DNA from: JAZTYK01 sp045636925
GTDB taxonomy: Bacteria; Bacillota; Clostridia; Oscillospirales; Butyricicoccaceae
Assembly: GCA_045636925.1 (NCBI GenBank)
Contig: JAZTYK010000022.1
Span: forward strand, 1 to 41,088
Direction: 5' to 3'
DNA length: 41,088 bases
Shown here: positions 29,878-40,007 of the stretch, piece after piece
Position numbering within the stretch: the first letter of the stretch is position 1
Layout: each line of letters starts with the position of its first letter
The notes under the pieces: generated by a model
Told to the model about the DNA's origin: nothing
What the model saw: the letters and a program-made list of their open reading frames with translations, nothing else
Database searches by the model: none
Position numbers and translations under genes: made by a program

Positions 29878-31191
29878 TTAGGCTTCCAGCTCTTTGCGCT
29901 TTGCTTCAGCCTGCTCCAGCTTGCGCTGACGGCGGGTGAGGACTTCTTCGCCCTTGGGCTGAATATCGCCGGACTTGGTCAGAGCCCACTTGGTCATAGC
30001 GGGACCAAACAGCTCATAGATCATAACGGCAAACAGAGTGATATTACGAATCAGTGTGCCTTCGACAGCACCCAGCTGCATGGCAGTAACACTCATGCCC
30101 AAAGCAACACCGGCCTGGGGTAGCAGAGTGATACCCAGATACTTCTGGATCATGGGATCACAATGAGTGGCTTTGGTGCTGATAAAGGAGCCCAAACACT
30201 TACCGATGGAACGGAAGATGATGTATACGATACCGATACCGACGATGGCCACATCGGTAAAGACACTCAGTTCCAGCTCAGCGCCGCTGAGGACAAAGAA
30301 TGCCACGAACAGGGGAGCGGTCCATTTGTCAGAGCGCTCCATCAAGTCCTCAGACAGGGGACAGATGTTGCAGAAGATGGTACCCAGCATCATGCAAACC
30401 AGCAGAGAAGAGAAGCCGACGTGTACTTCGCCAAAGGTGAAACTGAGCTTGCTCAGTGCCACGGTCAAGATAACAAAGGCGGTGGTCAGGCTCAGACGGT
30501 TGCTGTTGGAGTTAAAGAACCTCTCAATCCAGGTCAGCACAGCACCCATAATGGCGCCCAACATCAGAGACAAGACGATCTCAATCAGGGGATTTACAAC
30601 GATAGAAATTACGCTGAAGCTGCCGCTCTGGACGGCGCGGGCAACACCGAAAGACACAGCAAAGACCACCAGACCCACGGCATCATCCAGTGCAACAACG
30701 GGCAACAGAATGTCGGTGACCTTACCCTTTGCCTTATACTGACGAACAACCATCAGGGTAGCGGCAGGAGCGGTAGCGGTAGCAATAGCGCCTAGGGTCA
30801 GAGCAACGGGAACGGGCAGCTTCTCAGGACCCAGGATCAGATGCAAACCCAGCAGAGCGCCGTCAACCAGCAGAGCAGCAACCAGTGCCTGAACGATGCC
30901 GACGACAGTGGCCTGCTTACCAATCTGCTTCAGTTCATGCAGACGGAACTCATTACCAATGGAGAATGCGATAAAGCCCAGTGCCACATCGGCCAGCAGG
31001 CCCAGCTGATGTACAGCTTCCATGCTGGAAAAGCCCAGACCTTCAATGCCCAAAAGACCCAGACAGTAGGGCCCCAGCAGAACGCCGGTAATCAAATATG
31101 CGGTAACGTCGGGAAGAGCAAGAGGCTTCAGGATACGGGTCATACCCAGACCCAGAATCAAAGCCAGTGCCACAGATAACAGAATTGCCAT
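29878..31191 (-). CDS. Monovalent cation:proton antiporter (CPA family, Na_H_Exchanger)
   Basis: A 437-residue membrane protein with about twelve helices. It shows the inverted-repeat antiporter core: LALPDVTAYLITGVLLGPYCL near the N-terminus, ATATAPAATLMVVRQY, and VVALDDAVGLVVFAVSFGVA with the conserved Asp-Asp of the ion site. The tail (QPKGEEVLTRRQRKLEQAEAKRKELEA) is a charged cytoplasmic helix, with no TrkA-N nucleotide-binding domain as in KefB/C. Ion specificity (Na+ or K+) is not readable. Only a weak AAGG precedes ATG 31191. Codon use is very biased. It could work with the Rnf ion gradient; that is inference. Confidence 0.88.
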   Translation of the reverse strand: MAILLSVALALILGLGMTRILKPLALPDVTAYLITGVLLGPYCLGLLGIEGLGFSSMEAVHQLGLLADVALGFIAFSIGNEFRLHELKQIGKQATVVGIVQALVAALLVDGALLGLHLILGPEKLPVPVALTLGAIATATAPAATLMVVRQYKAKGKVTDILLPVVALDDAVGLVVFAVSFGVARAVQSGSFSVISIVVNPLIEIVLSLMLGAIMGAVLTWIERFFNSNSNRLSLTTAFVILTVALSKLSFTFGEVHVGFSSLLVCMMLGTIFCNICPLSEDLMERSDKWTAPLFVAFFVLSGAELELSVFTDVAIVGIGIVYIIFRSIGKCLGSFISTKATHCDPMIQKYLGITLLPQAGVALGMSVTAMQLGAVEGTLIRNITLFAVMIYELFGPAMTKWALTKSGDIQPKGEEVLTRRQRKLEQAEAKRKELEA

Positions 31192-31280
31192 GGGGAAAAG
31201 ACCTTCTTTCTTCTTTCTTCATTCCTGATTCAATATATTGCAAGTCCGGCTTTTGGTCGGGCAATTGCGTTTATGCGTTG

Positions 31281-31307
31281 GAAAAGCGCCGGAAGACGGC
31301 GCTTTTC
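31281..31307 (-). terminator. Terminator of DEAD-box helicase gene
   Basis: GAAAAGCGCCG, GAAGA loop, CGGCGCTTTTC; 25 bp after the minus-strand stop, followed by T's on that strand. Confidence 0.8.
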
Positions 31308-31331
31308 AAAAAATGCAGTTGTTTTGGTTTA

Positions 31332-32933
31332 TCAGCCTCTGCGACCGCGGTTGTTGCCACGATTCTGACCGCCCCGGTGTCCGCCGCGGTTTTGACCGCC
31401 GCGATTACCGCCCCGGTTCTGGCCGCCCTTGCCGCCCTTGCCGCCCTTGTTCTGGTTCAGCTTGGGGGTGACTGCACGGAGCACTACCACAAAGTCATTA
31501 ACAGTGGCATCCTGCATGGTGCGCATGACGTGGCGTGCCACATCAGGGGCAAACTCAATACGGGATTCGTCAGCCATGATGGTGATGGCACCGATCTCCT
31601 CCTTCTTGATGCGTGCATACTTCAAAATGGAGTTTACGATCTGGCGCTCGGTAATATCATGGTTGGAACCTACGTCGATGGCAATGACAGCATTGTCATC
31701 GGGTGCGCCGGTACGCTTGCTGCCGGCGGGCTTGGGGATAGTGGAGTGACGGCTGCGCTCACTCTTGGAACTGTTCCGTGCAAAGAACTTGTCCTCTTCG
31801 GTGGCTTCCAGTCCCTGCAGATAATAGGGCTTCAGCTGCACACCGGTCAGATCGGTGATATCACACAGGTCAAACAGTTCACCGCTGCCGGCGATCAACG
31901 TAAAGGCAACGCCCTGCTTGCCGGCACGACCGGTACGGCCGATGCGGTGCACATAATATTCAGCATCCTGGGGAATGTCATAGTTGATGATGATGTCCAC
32001 CCCGGAAGCGTCAATGCCTCTGGCAGCAACATCGGTGGCGATCAGCAGATTCAGACTGCCATCCTTGAACTTCTTCATGACCTCCGTGCGGGCACCCTGA
32101 CGCATGTCACCATGAAGACCCTGTACAGCCAGACCCTGCTCGGTGAGAGACTCGGCCAGAATGTCAACCATACGCTTGGTATTGCAGAAAATCAAACCGC
32201 GCTGAGCACCCTGCTGTTCAAACAGCAACTTGATGCTGTGTGCTTTCTTGCTCTTGGGCACTTCGCAGTAGTACTGATCAATCAGCTCAAAGGCGGTTTC
32301 GCCCTGATCACCCTTGATGTATTCGGGTTTTTTCAAAAACCGCTGGGTGATCCGCACAATGGGATCGGGCATGGTGGCAGAAAACAGCAGGGTCTGCTTT
32401 TCATCGGGCGTGTTCCACAGAATCTGCTTGATGTCATCCAAAAAGCCCATGTCCAGCATTTCGTCGGCTTCATCCAGCACCACCATGCGCAGTGCCTGCA
32501 GCTTCAAAGTGCGGCGGCGGAGATGGTCAATGACACGGCCGGGGGTACCTACCACGATGCTGGCGCGCTTCAGGGCCCGGATCTGGGTATCAATGTTCTG
32601 GCCGCCGTAAACGGCCACCACCCGCAGACCTTCTTTATATTTCGAGAATTTCCGCAACTCTTCGCTGACCTGCATGGCCAGTTCTCGTGTGGGGCAGAGT
32701 ACCAATACCTCAGGATCTCCCTCGTCGTTGCCCTGAACCAGTTCTACAGCAGGAATACCAAATGCGGCGGTCTTGCCGGTACCGGTGCTGGACTGGCCAA
32801 TGGCATCCTTGCCGGAAAGGATCACAGGGATGGCCTGGGCCTGGATGGGAGTCATCTGCGTATAGCCTGCATCATCAATGGCGCGCAGAGTCTCCGCAGA
32901 GAGGGTCAAATTGTGAAAGGACATTTCTTCCAT
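31332..32933 (-). CDS. DEAD-box RNA helicase (CshA/DeaD-like) with RGG tail
   Basis: A 533-residue ATP-dependent RNA helicase. The Q motif (PIQAQAIPVIL), motif I (SSTGTGKTAA), Ia (PTRELAMQ), II (LDEADEML), III (FSATM), IV (GLIFCNT), V (ATDVAARGID) and VI (HRIGRTGRAG) are all in order. A DbpA-type RNA-binding domain (about 425-490, IAIDVGSNHDITERQIV) follows, and the last 45 residues are Gly/Arg/Asn repeats of the GGQNRGG type that bind RNA. It probably acts in RNA decay and ribosome assembly. Start ATG 32933 has only a distant GGAAG; ATG 32924 is an alternative. Confidence 0.95.
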   Translation of the reverse strand: MEEMSFHNLTLSAETLRAIDDAGYTQMTPIQAQAIPVILSGKDAIGQSSTGTGKTAAFGIPAVELVQGNDEGDPEVLVLCPTRELAMQVSEELRKFSKYKEGLRVVAVYGGQNIDTQIRALKRASIVVGTPGRVIDHLRRRTLKLQALRMVVLDEADEMLDMGFLDDIKQILWNTPDEKQTLLFSATMPDPIVRITQRFLKKPEYIKGDQGETAFELIDQYYCEVPKSKKAHSIKLLFEQQGAQRGLIFCNTKRMVDILAESLTEQGLAVQGLHGDMRQGARTEVMKKFKDGSLNLLIATDVAARGIDASGVDIIINYDIPQDAEYYVHRIGRTGRAGKQGVAFTLIAGSGELFDLCDITDLTGVQLKPYYLQGLEATEEDKFFARNSSKSERSRHSTIPKPAGSKRTGAPDDNAVIAIDVGSNHDITERQIVNSILKYARIKKEEIGAITIMADESRIEFAPDVARHVMRTMQDATVNDFVVVLRAVTPKLNQNKGGKGGKGGQNRGGNRGGQNRGGHRGGQNRGNNRGRRG

Positions 32934-33001
32934 GAAATACGCTCACTTCCAAATGATATTTACAACAGACGAATTATACTACAACTTTTTTCCTTTTGCA
33001 A

Positions 33002-33030
33002 TGGCAATCCTTACAATTTCATGCTATAAT
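33002..33030 (+). promoter_or_regulatory. Promoter of addBA
   Basis: TATAAT at 33025-33030 is exact; a weak -35 TGGCAA lies at 33002-33007 with 17-bp spacing. Confidence 0.5.
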
Positions 33031-33100
33031 AAAGGAAAACTTCCCTGAAAATGACGAAAAAACAGGGCGTTGCAACCCCATTACGAAAGAGGTGTCCTCC

Positions 33101-36100
33101 ATGCTGACCATTCTGACCGGATTGCCCGGCAGCGGCAAAACACATAACCTGCTGGAAACAATCCGCTGCCGTGCAGAAGCGGGTAAAAAAAGCCTGCTGT
33201 TGGTACAGGAAAGTATGTCTCATCAGTTTGAGCGTCGTTTGCTGGAGCACTGCGGAAATCCTGCCGGGCGGTATGCTTCTGTCAGTACTTTTTCCAAACT
33301 GACAGAAGACCTGCTGGAAGAGGCAGGTCTTGTTCCCAATACGCTGGATGCCGGCGGGCGGATGCTGACCTTATATCGCGCACTGGAAGAGAGTGCATCG
33401 GCCTTAAGCTATTATCAAAACGCAAGGCGGCCGCAACTGCTGGGCAAGCTGTTGGACACCATTCAAGAACTGAAGTCCTGCGCCATTTCACCTGAACAGT
33501 TGATGGAGGCGGCAGGAGAGAGCTCGGGTAAAATCAAAGATCTGGCCATTCTTTATACCGCATATTGCCGCCTGTGCCAACAAAACGGCATGGATCCCGG
33601 TGACTGTGTACAGCTTGCGGCACAGCAGGTGTCAGACAGTCAAATGCTGCGGGATACCGCTGTGTTTTTGGATGATTTTGATGGATTTTCCGGCAATAAA
33701 TATCCGCTGCTCACTGCTTTGCTACGCAACAGTGAAAATATGACGGTTTCCTTGCTGTTGGGTGAAGATCCGCAGCTTTATAAAGAACAATATCGCACCT
33801 TGGGCAAACTTCGCCGTATGGCAGAAAGTATTGGGCAGTCCGTGTGCGTGCAAACTTGCACCTTGCAAGAAGAATCGTGTCGACCCTTCCGCCGCTTGGC
33901 TTCCGATCTTTACCGTTATGATGCAGAGGCAGCGCCCATGGATGGACTGGCGTTTTACACCGCCAAGGATCCCGCTGCAGAGTGCGAACTGGTGGCGGCA
34001 TTGGTGCGCCAAAAGGCACTTTCCGGTGTGCGCCTGCATGAAATGGCGGTAGCGTGCGGTGATTTGACCGAATATAGTGACCGTTTGAAGCATGCCTTTG
34101 CCCGGTATGACATCCCATTGTTTTTGGGCGAAAAGCACGATGTACTGCAAACACCGGCTGTGTTGGCGGCTTTGGGTGCGCTGCAGTCCCTGGAAGATGG
34201 ACTGCGCCCCGAAAGTCTCTTTGACTGGCTGCGTAGCTCCTTGTGCGGTATTTCCCGCAAGGAACTGGATGCACTGGAAAACTATGCCCTGCTATGGAAC
34301 ATCCGGGGAGAGCAATGGCTGCGTTCCTTTACCAAGGCAACCTGTGGTTATGACGATCCCGATGCAGATGAATCGCAGCGCCTTGCTGCACTGGAAAACA
34401 CCCGCCAGACCGTTGCTGCCCTTCTTCTGCCATTGCGCGAAGAATTGCAGGCTGCCGAAACCGGCGCCGCCTATGCCACTGCAATGCAGCAACACCTGGA
34501 ACGCATGAACTTTGCAGGCAGACTGGAAGAAAAAATGACACATCTTGCAGCCAGCGGTCAAGAGCAGCTTGCTGCAGAATACGGTCAGTTGGGAGATATT
34601 TTGGCAAAAGGACTGGCGCAGTTTGCAGCGGCCTTGGGCGACCGTCCCATGACCCGTGCAGAGTTTCTGCCTTTACTGCGGCTGTTGTTGGGACAATATC
34701 AAGTGTCCTCGATCCCTGCCTCTTTGGACAGTGTTACAGCAATCACCTTCGAACGTATGAGCCCCTGGAAACTTCGCCATCTGTTTGTGCTTGGCGGCAG
34801 AGAGGGGCTGTTTCCTGCGGGAAGTATTTCCGGTGGTTTGTTGACAGAGCAGGAGCGCATTCAGCTGGAATTGCAGGGGATCGAACTGACCCAAAGTCAA
34901 GAGCACCGTGCATTTCAGCAGCAAAGCTGTCTGTGCCGAGTTTTGGCCTCTCCGGCTGAAAGCATCACCGTTACCCGCCCGCGGGTGGATGCCGAAGGCT
35001 CTGAGAGCCGGGCCAGTCATGTGTGGAAGCGCTTGCAGACCCTGACCTTGGTTGATCCGCAGGACGCGCAGAACAAACTCGCCCGCTTGCAGCTTACAGC
35101 GCATATTCCTGCTTATGAATTGGCTTGCACGGCTGCGGAACAACCCTCCGGTACTGCCGGTATTGCACTGGAGTACTACTGCAGCAACGGTAAGCAAAAC
35201 AACTTTACACAACTCAGAGAATATGCCATTGCGCCAAGAGGTCCCATCCGTGACGGTGCGGTGCGGGATGCATTGTACGGCGATGTATTGCGCATGACCG
35301 CGTCGCGACTGGAACGGGTCAGCAGTTGCCGGTTCTCCTACTTTATGGAATACGGCCTTCGCGCCAAAGCGAGAAAGCCTGCTGTGTTTGGCGCGCCGCA
35401 GGTAGGTTCTTTTGTCCACGATGTGCTGGAACATGCAATCCGTGATTTGTGTAGTGATCCGGAGAAAAAGCCGGAAGCCGTGGTTGCCGGTTATGTGAAT
35501 CGCTATCTGCGTGAGCAACTGAAGGGTAGGGAGGATTCTGCCCGATTCCGTGCCACCTATGATCGGATCGGCCGCAACATTTTAGAGATTTTGCGCAATG
35601 TTTGGGATGAGATCCAAAACAGCGACTTTAAACCCGTGTGCTTCGAACTAAACTTCAGTCATCACGGAGATCTGCCGCCACTGGAGCTGCAGACAGGCAA
35701 TGTGACACTGCGCCTGGGCGGCAAGATCGACCGGGTGGATGCATATATTCGTGGGGATAAGCTGTATCTCAAAGTTATTGACTATAAGACCGGTGTGAAA
35801 GAATTCCATCTCTCCGACCTTCTGTATGGTCTGAATCTTCAGATGTTCCTATACCTGTTGATGCTGCGCCACAGTGATCCCCAGCTGGTACGGCAAAAGC
35901 TGGGTCTGCCCGCGGATGTTGACATCCGCGAGGTAATTCCTGCTGCTGCGCTGTATATTCCCACAAAAGCGCCCTTTGTTGCCGGAGAACGGCATGAAAG
36001 CGCCGGGGATCTGCAAAAACGCCTGGATAAAGAACTTCACCGTCTGGGTATCCTTCGCGGTGACGACGGTATCCCAGAGGCTCTGGAGCGTACAGAAGAT

Positions 36101-36445
36101 GATGTCTACCGGTTCCTACCCATTCGGCGCAATAAAGCAGGTAATTTTGATGCCAAATCTGCCGTAGCCGATGCAGAGCAGATGGGGCGTTTGCTGCGTC
36201 GCACACAACAGGTGCTCACCGATATCGGGTGCAGTCTGGCAGAGGGTAACATTGAAGCCACACCTTACCGAAAGGGCTATGACTTTACAGCCTGCCAGTG
36301 GTGCGATTATCGGACGGCCTGTCACTTTGATGTCACCATGAAAAAAGACAGCTACCGGGTGCATCCTACATTGGATAACCTCAGTGTACATGCCAAATTG
36401 GCAGAAGAAGAATTACAGCAAGAGGGGGTGGAGACTGATGCATGA
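33101..36445 (+). CDS. addB: AddAB helicase-nuclease subunit AddB
   Basis: A 1114-residue subunit of the AddAB double-strand-break resection enzyme. Starts with a Walker A motif, ILTGLPGSGKT (about 3-13), followed by a helicase-like region without full activity, with LRHLFVLGGREGLFPAG as the conserved domain 1A/2A mark. The C-terminal RecB-type nuclease has KVIDYKTG (Asp894, Lys896), and an iron-sulphur staple formed by Cys743 (SSCRFSYF) with Cys1065, Cys1068 and Cys1074 (ACQWCDYRTAC). ATG 33101 fits the family start; upstream in-frame codons lie at the promoter. It overlaps addA by 8 bp. Confidence 0.95.
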   Translation: MLTILTGLPGSGKTHNLLETIRCRAEAGKKSLLLVQESMSHQFERRLLEHCGNPAGRYASVSTFSKLTEDLLEEAGLVPNTLDAGGRMLTLYRALEESASALSYYQNARRPQLLGKLLDTIQELKSCAISPEQLMEAAGESSGKIKDLAILYTAYCRLCQQNGMDPGDCVQLAAQQVSDSQMLRDTAVFLDDFDGFSGNKYPLLTALLRNSENMTVSLLLGEDPQLYKEQYRTLGKLRRMAESIGQSVCVQTCTLQEESCRPFRRLASDLYRYDAEAAPMDGLAFYTAKDPAAECELVAALVRQKALSGVRLHEMAVACGDLTEYSDRLKHAFARYDIPLFLGEKHDVLQTPAVLAALGALQSLEDGLRPESLFDWLRSSLCGISRKELDALENYALLWNIRGEQWLRSFTKATCGYDDPDADESQRLAALENTRQTVAALLLPLREELQAAETGAAYATAMQQHLERMNFAGRLEEKMTHLAASGQEQLAAEYGQLGDILAKGLAQFAAALGDRPMTRAEFLPLLRLLLGQYQVSSIPASLDSVTAITFERMSPWKLRHLFVLGGREGLFPAGSISGGLLTEQERIQLELQGIELTQSQEHRAFQQQSCLCRVLASPAESITVTRPRVDAEGSESRASHVWKRLQTLTLVDPQDAQNKLARLQLTAHIPAYELACTAAEQPSGTAGIALEYYCSNGKQNNFTQLREYAIAPRGPIRDGAVRDALYGDVLRMTASRLERVSSCRFSYFMEYGLRAKARKPAVFGAPQVGSFVHDVLEHAIRDLCSDPEKKPEAVVAGYVNRYLREQLKGREDSARFRATYDRIGRNILEILRNVWDEIQNSDFKPVCFELNFSHHGDLPPLELQTGNVTLRLGGKIDRVDAYIRGDKLYLKVIDYKTGVKEFHLSDLLYGLNLQMFLYLLMLRHSDPQLVRQKLGLPADVDIREVIPAAALYIPTKAPFVAGERHESAGDLQKRLDKELHRLGILRGDDGIPEALERTEDDVYRFLPIRRNKAGNFDAKSAVADAEQMGRLLRRTQQVLTDIGCSLAEGNIEATPYRKGYDFTACQWCDYRTACHFDVTMKKDSYRVHPTLDNLSVHAKLAEEELQQEGVETDA

Positions 36446-39400
36446 AGCAAAAGCGATTCGACTGACTGAGCAGCAGATGCAGGCCATTAACTGCAGAAAT
36501 AAACAACTGATTGTTTCTGCGGCAGCAGGCAGCGGAAAGACTGCTGTGCTGGCAAAACGCGTGTTGGCATTGATCTCCGACCCCGATCATCCCTGCAATG
36601 TGGATAGCCTTTTGATCATGACCTTTACCAAGGCTGCTGCTGCCGAAATGCGCGGTCGTATTGCAGACGAGCTGGGACAACTCCTTGCAGAACGTCCCAA
36701 CGATAAGAACTTGCGGCGACAGCTTGCGCTTTTGCCTCAAGCGCGCATTCAGACAGTGCACAGCTTCTGTCAAAGTCTGCTCCGGCAGCACTTTAACCTT
36801 TGTGATGTATCGCCTGATTTCCGGCAGGGCGATGAAATCGAGTTTACCCAACTCAAGCAGAATGCTATGGAACAACTGCTGGAAGAAGCCTATGCGCAGG
36901 GCGACCCCGATTTTATGGAACTGGCCGATCAGCTTTCTGACCAGCGCAGCGACCGTCCGCTGGAACAGGCAATCTTGGAGATTTATGAAAAGCTCCGCAG
37001 CCATCCAAACCCGGAAGAATGGCTGCGCATGATTCCGCTTCAGACCTATGCCCATCCGGAAACTGCTGACTGGTACCGCGTTTTACTGCAGGATGCAGAA
37101 AAAGAGAGTCTCAAAATTCGCGATTGGCTGGCAGAAGGTCTTTGTAAGATGAAGGCGGATGACAAGCTCCTTGTGGCCTATGGCTCTGCTTTTTCCGGCT
37201 GCCTGGATTTCTGCAATGCGTTCCTGCAGGGGCTGCAAAATGGTTGGGATGCCGCGTTTCAAGCATTGCAAGGCTTAACATTCCCCCGCCTCAGCAGCAA
37301 GAAGAGCGAAGATCCTGTCTTGCGCGAAGAAATGAAAGCACTGTATGACCGTTGCAAAAAGGCGCTGCAGGCATTGCAAAGCGGCAGTTTGTCGGTTTCT
37401 ATGCAAACACTGCGGGAAGAATGCGCGGCACAAGCTCCGCTGGTTGGCGCGCTGTGCCGGCTGGTCAGCCGCTTCACCGAATTGTATGACGCAGAAAAGA
37501 AACAAAAGAACCTGCTGGATTTCAGCGATCTGGAGCACAAAGCACTTACTTTATTGACGGAAGAATCCGGTAAACCCAGTGCTGTTGCCTTGGAACTCCG
37601 CAAGGAGCTGTCTGAAATTCTGGTGGATGAATATCAGGACACCAACGAGATTCAGGAACGAATTTTCACTGCGCTGATGCCGGAAAGCGGCAGCGGCTTC
37701 TTTGTGGGTGATATCAAGCAAAGTATTTACCGTTTCCGTCTGGCAGATCCCACCATTTTCCGCTCCCGCTATCAGGAAAGTGCCTTGTATGGCGGTGAAG
37801 ATGCCCGTTGGCGCATGGAACTCAACCGCAATTTCCGTTCCCGTCCCGAGGTACTGAATCTTTGCAACTTCATCTTTTCCCGGGTCATGAGCGAAACCTT
37901 TGGTGACGTGGATTATGATGAAGGCCAAAAACTGGTGGCAGGAAAGCCGGCGGAGGATCGTGTGGACTCCGAACTGTTGCTGCTTACCGACAAGGATAGC
38001 GAAGAACGAATGGGCGAGAGTGAAGCACGTCTGGTGGCCACTCGCATCCGTCAGCTGCTGGAAACACCGCGACCTGACGGTAGCCTGTATCAACCCGAGG
38101 ATTTTGCAATTCTCTTCAGCTCTTACCGTAGTCGTGCACCCATCTATGAAGCCGCCTTGCGAAAGCTGGGGATTCCCTGCGGCGGCGCAGAACGGGACGG
38201 ATTTTTTGAAAGCATGGAGATTTCCGTGCTGTTATCCTTGCTCCGCGTTATTGATAACCGCAGACAAGATATTCCGCTGATCTCCGTACTGCGGTCACCC
38301 TTCTATTTCTTCTCACCCGATGCCTTGGGCAGAATCCGTATGGCAGCTATGCGTGGCAGCATTTGCGACGGATTGGAGCATCTGGCAAAGGCCGATACGA
38401 CCTGTGCCCAGGTGCTGCGCGATCTGGATTGCTGGTGCGCACTGGCAGAAGACAGTACAGTAGCTCAGCTGATTCAGGAAATTTATCGCAAGACCGGTGC
38501 GCCGGGTATGTTTGCCGCTTTGGACAATGGAGCCCGCCGCAGCGAGAATCTGCAGCAGCTGTATCAGATGGCTTTGGCCTTTGAATCCGGCGGCGTGCGA
38601 GGACTGCACGCATTTCTTCGATACATCGACGGAAAAATCGCAGCAGAAGAAGCTCCTGCCAGCGTAGAAACCACCGGCGGTGTGCAAATGATGAGCATTC
38701 ATCGCTCCAAAGGTCTGGAGTTTCCTGTGGTGTTCCTGCCCGATCTGAATAAGCGTTTCAATACCGAAGACCTAAAGAAAACCGTTTTGTTTCATCAGCA
38801 TATCGGCATTGGACTTCCGGTTCAGGACAAAGCCATGCGTGTGCGCTATAAAACTCAGATCCAGCGCGCCATTGTACAAAAAGAGCAGGAAGAACTCCGT
38901 GCCGAAGAGTTGCGCAAGCTGTATGTGGCCATGACCCGCGCCAAAGAAAAGCTGGTGCTGGTTATGGCGGGGGATAAACTGTCCGAGCACCTGCAAGAAC
39001 TGGCATGGGATGCCAGAGATGGTGTCCTCAGCCCTCACCGGATGCAATCCTATACCTGTGCCGCCGACTGGATTTTGTCGGCATTGCTGACACACCCTGC
39101 GGGTGGACCTTTGCGCGGCTGTTGTACAGGCACCTTCCGCTGCGCACCGGAAAACAGTGAAACCGAGGGTCTGCGGTGCAGACGTTTGACGACGGATGAG
39201 ATTCCGGAACTGCCCAAGTACCACCCGATCCGTGCTTCTGTGGCACAGATGGGCAGGGAAGAGGCAATGGCGCTGCTGCCCAAGACCCAGCAGTCCTATC
39301 CGCATTTAACGGCATCCGGCTTGCCCTCCAAGCTCACCCCCACCGGGGCTGCCAAACGCTTGCCCGAGGGTGGAACCGCTACGGGCACACCAAAACATAC

Positions 39401-39950
39401 TCGGGTGCAAATGCACGCAGATCCGCCGCTTGCGCGGGAGGATGCCCTGCTTCGAGGTACTGCGTTCCATCGGGCGCTGGAGCATCTGCAGCCGGCAGAC
39501 GGCATGGATGAGGCCACGCTTTCAGCGGCTTTGGACGCACTGGTTCTTCGCGGAAAACTCACCGAAGAACAGCGAGGACTTTTGCAACTGTCCCAGCTGC
39601 TGGCATTTCTGCAAAGCCCTCTGGCGCATGAAACTGCGGCGGCAAAGGCTGTGCTGCGGGAGTATGAGTTTGCCGCACTGATTCCGGCAGACAGAATTCT
39701 GCATAATGGTGTGCAGGATAAGGTGCTGCTGAACGGTGCCATGGATCTGCTGATCGAAACAGAGGACGGGCTTATTATCGTAGATTTCAAAACCGACCGT
39801 GTGATAGAAGAAACAGCCCGTGCGCAGGCACAACACCATGCGCTGCAGTTGTCGCTGTATGCCATGGCAGCGGAAGAAATCTTCTGCAAACCCGTGACAG
39901 AAACGTGGATTTGGTTTTTGCGATTGGGCAAAGGCTTTGAACTGAAATAG
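36438..39950 (+). CDS. addA: AddAB helicase-nuclease subunit AddA
   Basis: A 1170-residue UvrD/RecB-like helicase-nuclease that unwinds and cuts DNA ends together with AddB to load RecA for recombination. Motif I is AAAGSGKT (28-35), TFTKAAAAEM is motif Ia, DEYQDT (397-402) is the Walker B, RFRLADP and LNRNFRS follow, and MMSIHRSKGLEFPVVFLP plus LYVAMTRAKEKLVLV are motifs V and VI. The C-terminal nuclease motif is IIVDFKTDRV (Asp1116, Lys1118). ATG 36438 is the natural start; the longer frame from 36384 lies inside addB. Confidence 0.96.
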   Translation: MHEAKAIRLTEQQMQAINCRNKQLIVSAAAGSGKTAVLAKRVLALISDPDHPCNVDSLLIMTFTKAAAAEMRGRIADELGQLLAERPNDKNLRRQLALLPQARIQTVHSFCQSLLRQHFNLCDVSPDFRQGDEIEFTQLKQNAMEQLLEEAYAQGDPDFMELADQLSDQRSDRPLEQAILEIYEKLRSHPNPEEWLRMIPLQTYAHPETADWYRVLLQDAEKESLKIRDWLAEGLCKMKADDKLLVAYGSAFSGCLDFCNAFLQGLQNGWDAAFQALQGLTFPRLSSKKSEDPVLREEMKALYDRCKKALQALQSGSLSVSMQTLREECAAQAPLVGALCRLVSRFTELYDAEKKQKNLLDFSDLEHKALTLLTEESGKPSAVALELRKELSEILVDEYQDTNEIQERIFTALMPESGSGFFVGDIKQSIYRFRLADPTIFRSRYQESALYGGEDARWRMELNRNFRSRPEVLNLCNFIFSRVMSETFGDVDYDEGQKLVAGKPAEDRVDSELLLLTDKDSEERMGESEARLVATRIRQLLETPRPDGSLYQPEDFAILFSSYRSRAPIYEAALRKLGIPCGGAERDGFFESMEISVLLSLLRVIDNRRQDIPLISVLRSPFYFFSPDALGRIRMAAMRGSICDGLEHLAKADTTCAQVLRDLDCWCALAEDSTVAQLIQEIYRKTGAPGMFAALDNGARRSENLQQLYQMALAFESGGVRGLHAFLRYIDGKIAAEEAPASVETTGGVQMMSIHRSKGLEFPVVFLPDLNKRFNTEDLKKTVLFHQHIGIGLPVQDKAMRVRYKTQIQRAIVQKEQEELRAEELRKLYVAMTRAKEKLVLVMAGDKLSEHLQELAWDARDGVLSPHRMQSYTCAADWILSALLTHPAGGPLRGCCTGTFRCAPENSETEGLRCRRLTTDEIPELPKYHPIRASVAQMGREEAMALLPKTQQSYPHLTASGLPSKLTPTGAAKRLPEGGTATGTPKHTRVQMHADPPLAREDALLRGTAFHRALEHLQPADGMDEATLSAALDALVLRGKLTEEQRGLLQLSQLLAFLQSPLAHETAAAKAVLREYEFAALIPADRILHNGVQDKVLLNGAMDLLIETEDGLIIVDFKTDRVIEETARAQAQHHALQLSLYAMAAEEIFCKPVTETWIWFLRLGKGFELK

Positions 39951-39965
39951 CGAAAGCAAAGAAAA

Positions 39966-39995
39966 ACGACCCCGGGATTTTTTTTCCGGGGTCGT
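39966..39995 (-). terminator. Hairpin with T-rich loop, terminator of the minus-strand membrane gene
   Basis: ACGACCCCGG pairs with CCGGGGTCGT; the T-tract seen on the plus strand is in the loop, whereas on the minus strand T5 follows the stem. It therefore best serves the YwaF-like gene; addA termination on the plus strand is less certain. Confidence 0.75.
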
Positions 39996-40007
39996 ACTGT
40001 ATTTTGC

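Noticed and set aside
31167..33029. 620-codon plus-strand frame opposite the DEAD-box gene
   Set aside because: The minus strand has all helicase motifs in order; the plus frame is its shadow.
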